Below are positions 58,118 to 64,000 of a stretch of 64,000 bases of DNA, piece after piece (positions within the stretch are counted from its first letter, which is position 1; every line of letters begins with the position of its first letter). A model generated the notes under the pieces. The model was not told the DNA's origin, made no database searches, and saw only the letters and a list, made by a program, of their open reading frames with translations. The position numbers were made by a program, and so were the translations under genes. The DNA lies in NCBI RefSeq assembly GCF_023091745.1, contig NC_068915.1, positions 48,914,001 through 48,978,000 on the forward strand, given 5' to 3'. Source of the stretch: Budorcas taxicolor. Lineage: Eukaryota > Chordata > Mammalia > Artiodactyla > Bovidae.

Positions 58118-58332
58118 TGAGTATGGGGAATGGGAATGTGTGTGCTCAGTCGTTTCTGACTCTTTGTGACCCCATGGTCTGTATCCGCCAGTCTCCTCTG
58201 TCCATGGAATAATCCAGGTAAGAATACTGGTGAAGTGTCATTTATTACTCCAGGGGACTTTCCTGACCTAGAGATCAAACCCACATCTCTTGCCTCTCCT
58301 TCATTGGCAGGTGGATTCTTTACCACTAGTGC
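58118..58332 (-). mobile_element. Bov-tA SINE with 9-base target-site duplication
   Basis: In reverse: gtgtgtgctcagtcgtttct, Bov-A unit, tRNA-like head near 58270-58330. The repeat tatgtaaac is at 58109-58117 and 58333-58341. Confidence 0.93.
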
Positions 58333-58385
58333 TATGTAAACAGATTGTGAGTAAATAATTTTATAGTGTTAATCCATTCCTTCTT

Positions 58386-58620
58386 TTTTTTTTTATAGTC
58401 AAACTCAGAGCTAAAGTTTATTACAGTGAAAGGATATAAAGCTCGTACAAATCAGCAAAGGAGAAGGCCCCTGGAGCAAAGGCCAGAGAAAACCAGGGCA
58501 GACTTCGAAGTATCCTCTCCCAGTGGAGTCACTCAGGAAGCATTTAAACGCTTCAGCAGTGATGATCATTGCTAAGAATCTATTTAGGCTAGGTTTGCTC
58601 AAGATATCATATATCTGATT
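58386..58620. repeat. Possible ancient repeat relic after a T run
   Basis: After a T-rich run (58386-58394) the sequence contains gctaaagtttattacagtga, aatcagcaaaggagaaggcc and cccagtggagtcactcagga, in the order of an old mammalian repeat I cannot name. A retrocopy in antisense is the alternative. The region is notably GC-richer than its flanks. Confidence 0.35.
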
Positions 58621-58959
58621 AATACAAATTGATTTAACATAAATATTAATTCAGTTACTTTATTTTCCAGCTTACTTTTGTGTGTCTCTTCCTTTTGAAA
58701 GCTAGACGAATATATGAAAAAATATTTTGGTGGTTAATGCTTGACGTTGTTGATAAAATATTACAAAAATTTTATGATTAAAATTCAAAAATAAAATATT
58801 TAAATTTATTTCATTTTTAAGAGGTTTTGCTGAAGTCAATGACCATAAAATGTTCAATCTCCATAAAATTGTATCAAGATTATTGCAGAAACAAATCCCT
58901 ATTCCACAATAAGAGTTCTAGTCAAGTACAGAGATTGGTTAGTTCTTAATGCTACAGGG

Positions 58960-59157
58960 TACAATTTGCAAATTATACCCACTGGTCAAATTCAGCCTGT
59001 CATCTGGTTTTTAAAATAACTTTTAGTCAAAACCAGCAATGTAATATATTTACACATATTTTATGATGTTTTGTGCTATAAAAGCAGAGTTGAGTCATTG
59101 AGACAGCTACCTTATAACTGATCCTTTGCAGAAAATGTTTGGTGAGCCCTGCCTTAT
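58960..59157. mobile_element. hAT (Charlie/MER5-like) DNA transposon relic
   Basis: The segments tggtcaaattcagcctgtca, agcagagttgagtcattgag, acagctaccttataactgat, tttgcagaaaatgtttggtg follow the internal and terminal layout of Charlie-type elements. No transposase frame. Confidence 0.7.
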
Positions 59158-59934
59158 GAGTATCTCTACAATTATTATTATTTTGTAACATTTAATAATG
59201 TATGACCACATAGATCAATATATTTAAAAAGGTAAATCAAATAAGGAATTTTAAATTCAGTCTCTGAAATTTAAAGAGAAAAATAAATGGCTACTTTGAA
59301 ACATAATTAATAATTTTATATTTTTCACTTGTGTATAATTATACTGCAAACTTTAGTAGTTCTTGGTAAAATTTAAATGCAATGCCAGTTACAAAACATT
59401 GGTTAGTCTTCATCATACGTGTACTCTCATTGTATGATTAAATAGTAAAGTGTTCAAAAAAAGGTTTTAAAACTCAAATATGGTTGACTATACACTTTTT
59501 CATTTCTTTCAACTTACATAATATACCTTAATATTTTACCAGTATCAAATATATGGCAATATGACTTTGTGGAAATAGAATTAGACAACATTCATAACAA
59601 ATATTACATTATTGTCTTTCCATTAGTTTGGTTATCTCTAACAATTCACATTAAAACTCTCCATTTTACCTTATTAAATTAAGATAGTAAAACTTGCTTG
59701 GAAAAATAGATCGGTATGCATGGAATTATTTGAAATATTAACTATTACATGAATTTGCATGTCAATTTACCAGCTGTGATTATTAAGTACTATGTTTTGT
59801 GTGTGTTTGTATAATATGTATGGTTTGCATGTGATGACATGGGTGTAGTCTTATTAACAACCTACATTTTATCCATATCAGTTTAAATTTTTGAAAGATG
59901 CATCTCACTTTTAGTTCCAATAATAAAGGAAAAC
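59158..59934. other. Unassigned AT-rich sequence
   Basis: Nothing recognised. Confidence 0.45.
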
Positions 59935-60200
59935 TTTTTAAAACATAAGCCAGATCGTTTGATCCCTTTGATCAAAACACTCTTCTGGCTTCCATGTAAT
60001 TGGAGCAAACATCATATTGGCAAAATTCTCCCATAACCTCATCTTTTATTAATCTCCCAATTGTTTCTTCCGTTCAAACCATAATCTTTCATAAACTCAT
60101 CTTAAGGCTTTTGTACTGGCTAGGTTCCAATGCCTACAGTACTGTTCCCAAGTTATTTGCATGACTCACTTCCTGATTTGTTCAGATGTTTGATTTAAAA
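59935..60200 (+). mobile_element. L2 LINE relic
   Basis: Ordered matches: aaacataagccagatcgttt, gatcaaaacactcttctggc, cccataacctcatcttttat, tatttgcatgactcacttcc. This is the region downstream of that seen at 38330-38665. Confidence 0.65.
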
Positions 60201-60679
60201 ATAAATTTGTCTCAATATTTCTGTAGGTGAAACTTTGCAGGTAAGTGATTCCCTAAGTTTGTGTTTACATACATGTATCCTTATTTTGACTTCATTTTCA
60301 GCATTATTTGTTGTAGGTGTAAAATTTTAGTTTGATACATATTTTCTTTCCATATTTAAAACATTTTACTCTATTGTTTGCCCATTTTCATCATTTCTAT
60401 TGATGCCAGCTATTAATTTTACTGATTCTTCTTGGTAATAAAATGCTTTTTATGATTTTTCCCTCTGCTTTTGATTTTTGGTATAATGATGAGCTTACTC
60501 GGCATTCACAGTACTTCTTGAACTTAAAGTTTGACGTGTTCCAACAGAGAAATACCCCAAGGAAGGATGAAGTTGTGACCAATTAAGAATTGGGAGATGA
60601 ATGACATGGTTGGTGATGGAAATCTAGATAGGGTACCAGTTGTTTTTATTCCAAGCTTGCTATATACAATATTTTTTGA
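60201..60679. other. Unassigned AT-rich sequence
   Basis: Nothing recognised. The 61-codon minus frame at 60582-60397 has no signature. Confidence 0.45.
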
Positions 60680-60805
60680 AGCAGGGTTGAAAACTGTGCC
60701 ACATGGATCAAATATGGCTTACAGCTTGTTTTATATAGTTTGCAATATAGTTTGCAAAGTCTAAGTATTCATTATCTCACCTTCTACGGGAAACGTCTGC
60801 AGAAC
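60680..60805. mobile_element. hAT (Charlie/MER5-like) DNA transposon relic
   Basis: The segments gttgaaaactgtgccacatg, gatcaaatatggcttacagc, gcaaagtctaagtattcatt, gggaaacgtctgcagaac match the two ends of a Charlie-type non-autonomous element with a deleted centre. Confidence 0.6.
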
Positions 60806-60949
60806 TCTAATTTAGAGGAAGAGTATAATCTTTCAAGTCAGGCCATTATGGTTAAAAAACAAAACAAAACAAAAATTTCATTCTAATAAATACTAAAACC
60901 CTTTCTATTTCATTTAATTTTCTGAAATTTGCTTGATCTTTGTATACAG

Positions 60950-61058
60950 TGGCAATAAGATTATCTTACAGAATTAGTATGAACACTAAATAAGAGAATG
61001 TGTGCAAGAATCCAAATACCGCAATGTGGTACATAATGGACACTTAGAAAGTGTTATT
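60950..61058 (+). mobile_element. MIR SINE relic, 3' part
   Basis: Landmarks in order: tagtatgaacactaaataag, agaatgtgtgcaagaatcca, ggacacttagaaagtgttat. BovB copy 18 joins at its right end. Confidence 0.6.
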
Positions 61059-62922
61059 TAAAGCAAAGGAGAAAAGGAAAGATATAAGCATCTGAATGCA
61101 GAGTTCCAAAGGATAGCAAGAAGAGATAAGAAAGCCTTCTTCAGGGCTCAATGCAAAGAAATAGAGGAAAAGAAGAGAATGGGAAAGACTAGAGATCTCT
61201 TCAAGAAAATTAGAGATACGAAGGGAACATTTCATGCAAAGATGGGGTCGATAAAGGACAGAAATGGTATGGACCTAACAGAAGCAGAAGATATTAAGAA
61301 GAGGTGGCAAGAATACATGGAAGAACTGTACAAATAAGATTTTCATGACCCGGATAGTCACGATGGTGTGATCACTCACCTAGAGCCAGATATCCTGGAA
61401 TGTGAAGTCAAGTGGGCCTTAGAAAGCATCACTATGAACAAAGCTAGTGGAGGTGATGGAATTCCAGTTGAGCTGTTTCAAATCCTGAAAGATGATGCTG
61501 TGAAAGTGCTGCACTCAATATGTCAGCAAATTTGGAAAACTCAGCAGTGGCCACAGGACTGGAAAAAGTCAGTTTTCATTCCAATCCCAAAGAAAGGCAA
61601 TGCCAAAGAATGCTCAAACTACTGCATAATTGCACTCATCTCACATGCTAGTAAAGTAATTCTCAAAATTCTCCAAGCCAGGCTTCAGCAATACATGAAC
61701 AGTGAACTTCCTGATGTTCAAGCTGGTTTTAGAAAAGGCAGAGGAATGATGGATCAAATTGCCAACATCTGCTGGATCATCCAAAAAGCAAGAGAGTTCC
61801 AGAAAAACATCTATTTCTGCTTTATTGATTATGCCAAAGCCTTTGACTGTGTGGATTACAATCAACTGTGGAAAATTCTGAAAGAAAAGGGAATACCAGA
61901 CCACCTGATCTGCCTCTTGAGAAATCTGTATGCAGGTCAGGAAGCAAGAGTTAGAACTGGACATGGAACAACAGACTGGTTCCAAATAGGAAAAGAAGTA
62001 CGCCAAGGCTGTATATTGTCACCCTGCTTATTTAACTTCTATGCAGAGTACATCATGAGAAACTCTGGGCTGGAAGAAACACAAGCTGGAATCAAGATTG
62101 CTGGGAGAAATATCAATAACCTCAGGTATGCAGATGACACCACCCTTAAGGAAGAGAGTGAAGAGGAACTAAAAAGCCTCTTGATGAAAGTAAAAGAGGA
62201 GAGTGAAAAAGTTGGCTTAAAGCTCAACATTCAGAAAATGAAGATCATGGCATCTGGTCCCATCACTTCATGGGAAATAGATGAAGAAACAGTGGAAACA
62301 GTGTCAGACTTTATTTTTTTGGGCTCCAAAATCACTGCAGATGGTTACTGCAACCATGAAATTAAAAGACGCTTACTCCTGGGAAGAAAAGTTATGACCA
62401 ACAAGATAGTATATTCAAAAGCAGAGACATTACTTTGCCAACTAAGGTCCGTCTAGCCAAGGCTATTGTTTTTCCAGTGGTTATGTGTGGATGTGAGAGT
62501 TGGACTGTGAAGAAGACTGAGCACTGAAGAATTGATGCTTTTGAACTGTGGTGTTGGAGAAGACTCTTGAGAGTCCCTTGGACTGCAAGGAGATCCAACC
62601 AGTCCATTCTGAAGGAGATCAACCCTGGGATTTCTTTGGAAGGAATGATGCTAAAGCTGAAACTCCAGTACTTTGGCCATCTCATGTGAAGAGTTGACTC
62701 ATTGGAAAAGACTCTGATGCTGGGAAGGATTGGGGGCAGGAGGAGAAGGGGACGACAGATGATGAGATGGCTGGATGTCATCACTGACTTGATGGATGTG
62801 AGTCTGAGTGAACTCCAGGAGTTGGTGATGGACAGGGAGGCCTGGCGTGCTGTGATTCATGGGGTCGCAAAGAGTTGGGCACTCCTGAGCGACTGAACTG
62901 AACTGAACTGAACTGAACTGAA
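61059..62922 (+). mobile_element. BovB LINE (copy 18), best-preserved RT
   Basis: About 1.86 kb in sense orientation, from the SKGEKERYKHLN region before the RT to a 3' tail of ACTGA repeats (62887-62921, the longest tail here). It carries the younger 3' variant. No clear target-site duplication was found. Confidence 0.95.
61368..62456 (+). pseudogene. BovB ORF2 reverse-transcriptase remnant, 362 codons open
   Basis: In an intact element this protein copies BovB RNA into DNA at a nicked chromosomal site. The frame starts at an internal ATG (ITHLEPDILECEVKW) downstream of a TAA near 61334 that ends the previous stretch. It holds RT motif 1-2 sequence (KSVFIPIPKKGN), motif A FCFIDYAKAFD (Asp154), motif B QGCILSPCLFN and motif C YADD (residues 254-257, bases 62127-62138). 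All three catalytic aspartates are present. Near 62405 a one-base deletion after VMTN shifts the frame, and TLLCQLRSV then stops. Endonuclease absent; the thumb/C-terminal region survives out of frame. No activity is expected. Confidence 0.88.
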
Positions 62923-63046
62923 TGTTCCTCTGTATTGTTCATAATAGACAATCTCATGGCACAAATACCTCAAGTCTGGAACTTTGTAACAACTAGCTGG
63001 ATATCCTTCTACTGTTTCCATTCTCTTCTCTTCTAGCTAACTTTGG
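62923..63046. other. Unassigned short spacer
   Basis: Nothing recognised. Confidence 0.5.
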
Positions 63047-63152
63047 TGTTCAGTCACCATGACCTGTCTGACTCTTCATGACCCAATGGACTGCAGCAGT
63101 CCAGACTTCCCTGTCCTTCACCAACTTCAAGAATTGTTCAAGTTCATGTGAA
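63047..63152 (-). mobile_element. BovB LINE 3' fragment (copy 19)
   Basis: A short reverse piece: gttcagtcaccatgacctgt, actgcagcagtccagacttc, ctgtccttcaccaacttcaa. Only the last ~100 bases of BovB. Confidence 0.8.
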
Positions 63153-63159
63153 AGCTAAC

Positions 63160-63447
63160 TTTATATGACTGTATTTAATTATAATATGTGCTTTTATTCA
63201 TGCATAGTATGAGGAGCCATTAATTTTTTTAACTGGAATTTTAGTTCTTATACAATGTTGTGTTAGTTTCAGGCAGACAACAAAGTGAGATTTTATATAT
63301 ATATATATATATGCACACACATATATATATATATTACTTTTTGGATTCTTTTCCCTTATGAGTTATTATAAAATATTGACTATAGTCCTCTGTGCTATAC
63401 AGTAGATCTCCAAGCACATCCTGCATACTACATATCTATTTTCACAC

Positions 63448-63450
<3 letters not shown>
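63160..63450 (-). mobile_element. L1 LINE, 3' region relic
   Basis: The antisense L1 pattern ttttttaactggaattttag, caatgttgtgttagtttcag, aaatattgactatagtcctc, gtgctatacagtagatctcc. A TA/CA tract has expanded inside (63293-63335). Confidence 0.7.

Positions 63451-63451
<1 letters not shown>

Positions 63452-63499
<48 letters not shown>
63452..63499. repeat. TA microsatellite
   Basis: About 24 uninterrupted TA units; the longest in the window. Confidence 0.95.
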
Positions 63500-63503
<4 letters not shown>

Positions 63504-64000
63504 CTTTTCGTTTTCCTTTATTTCATTCAAGAGTGACTTTGCCCAATTTAGAATAAAAGTGACTTTTTCTAGTGCAGAATGAATCCACACTGAATAATCA
63601 AATGTGTAACATGAAGACTTAATACTTCCAATAATACAAGAAGGGAAATATATTTTTTGTTGTTTTGGCTGTTCTTAAAGACTCAGTGCATTAAAATGCC
63701 CCGATTTTAATGGGCCATTAAGGAGCTCTTTGACTGAACATGAAGGGCTTTTCTGACAGATGTATGTAATGGAAATTATAAGTATTCAAGGGATAATTAA
63801 AAAAGAAATGAACAGCCCCAATATTAGGAGATCTCAACCTGCGATATCATACAGTTAAGCTGCCAAGAAGAGTAACCACTACCTGAACCTTGCTGGCTCA
63901 ACATCCATTCCTGTTTATCTCCTTATAATCAAAAACATGGAAAATTTAACTTGCCTGGAATCTAACAGAATGGCACTAAATGCCTATTCTTCTTGTGAGT
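63500..64000. other. Unassigned sequence to window end
   Basis: No gene or repeat is recognised. Confidence 0.45.

Noticed and set aside
62887..62922. Regular short repeats that could suggest a CRISPR or satellite array
   Set aside because: Repeats of five bases (ACTGA) with no spacers at a BovB 3' end are the normal tail of this LINE.
1..64000. Possibility of a bacterial, phage or plasmid system
   Set aside because: No dense coding, ribosome-binding sites or operons. The mammalian SINEs, LINEs and microsatellites throughout show that this is ruminant nuclear DNA.

Overview
This window is a gene-poor, AT-rich, repeat-dense stretch of a ruminant (most likely bovid) nuclear genome. That identification rests on many copies of repeats known from ruminants: BovB (RTE-type LINE), Bov-tA and Bov-A2 SINEs, and ruminant L1 3' ends. 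Older mammalian relics (MIR, L2, MLT1-like LTR, hAT/Charlie-like DNA transposon) lie among them. I cannot name the species. I see no host protein-coding exon, structural RNA gene, CRISPR array or bacterial feature. Almost every long open frame is a remnant of a LINE ORF2, the antisense shadow of one, or a chance frame in a SINE.

Layout. 1-500: L1 3' end. 503-1648: BovB (+). 1649-4560: two similar LTR-like segments about 2.7 kb apart around possible decayed internal sequence, split by a BovB (-) at 2475-3466 and SINEs. 4588-9625: SINEs, BovB pieces at 6145-6744 (+) and 8325-9447 (-), a CHR-2-type SINE and an L1 tail. 9626-24457: long low-repeat AT-rich stretches with scattered SINEs, MIR, MLT1-like, L1 and two partial BovBs. 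24458-25826: two BovBs head to head. 25827-32289: SINEs and MIRs. 32290-37447: three BovBs; the middle one carries its own target-site duplication and a nested L1. 38330-42470: L2, SINE and two BovBs in tandem, one reaching the endonuclease domain. 45475-47056: small BovB/SINE fragment, then a BovB split by an L1. 49082-52392: BovB, L2 end, SINE, BovB. 52733-54865: SINEs and an L1 holding two nested SINEs. 55628-57187: a BovB containing a 143-nt palindrome. 58118-61058: SINE, two hAT relics, L2, MIR. 61059-62922: the BovB with the longest intact reverse-transcriptase frame. 63047-63500: BovB fragment, L1 tail and TA repeats.

By my boundaries, 18 substantial BovB pieces plus one small fragment cover about 19 kb, near 30% of the window, with 8 on the plus and 11 on the minus strand. 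All are 5'-truncated or broken, and none looks able to move. What the window mainly records is insertion history: exact target-site duplications, nested insertions that give relative ages, and one local inverted-duplication event. I found no undescribed biological system. The strongest oddity is the fold-back palindrome inside the BovB at 56638-56780. Family names and boundaries are from reading the sequence by eye; RepeatMasker would refine them.
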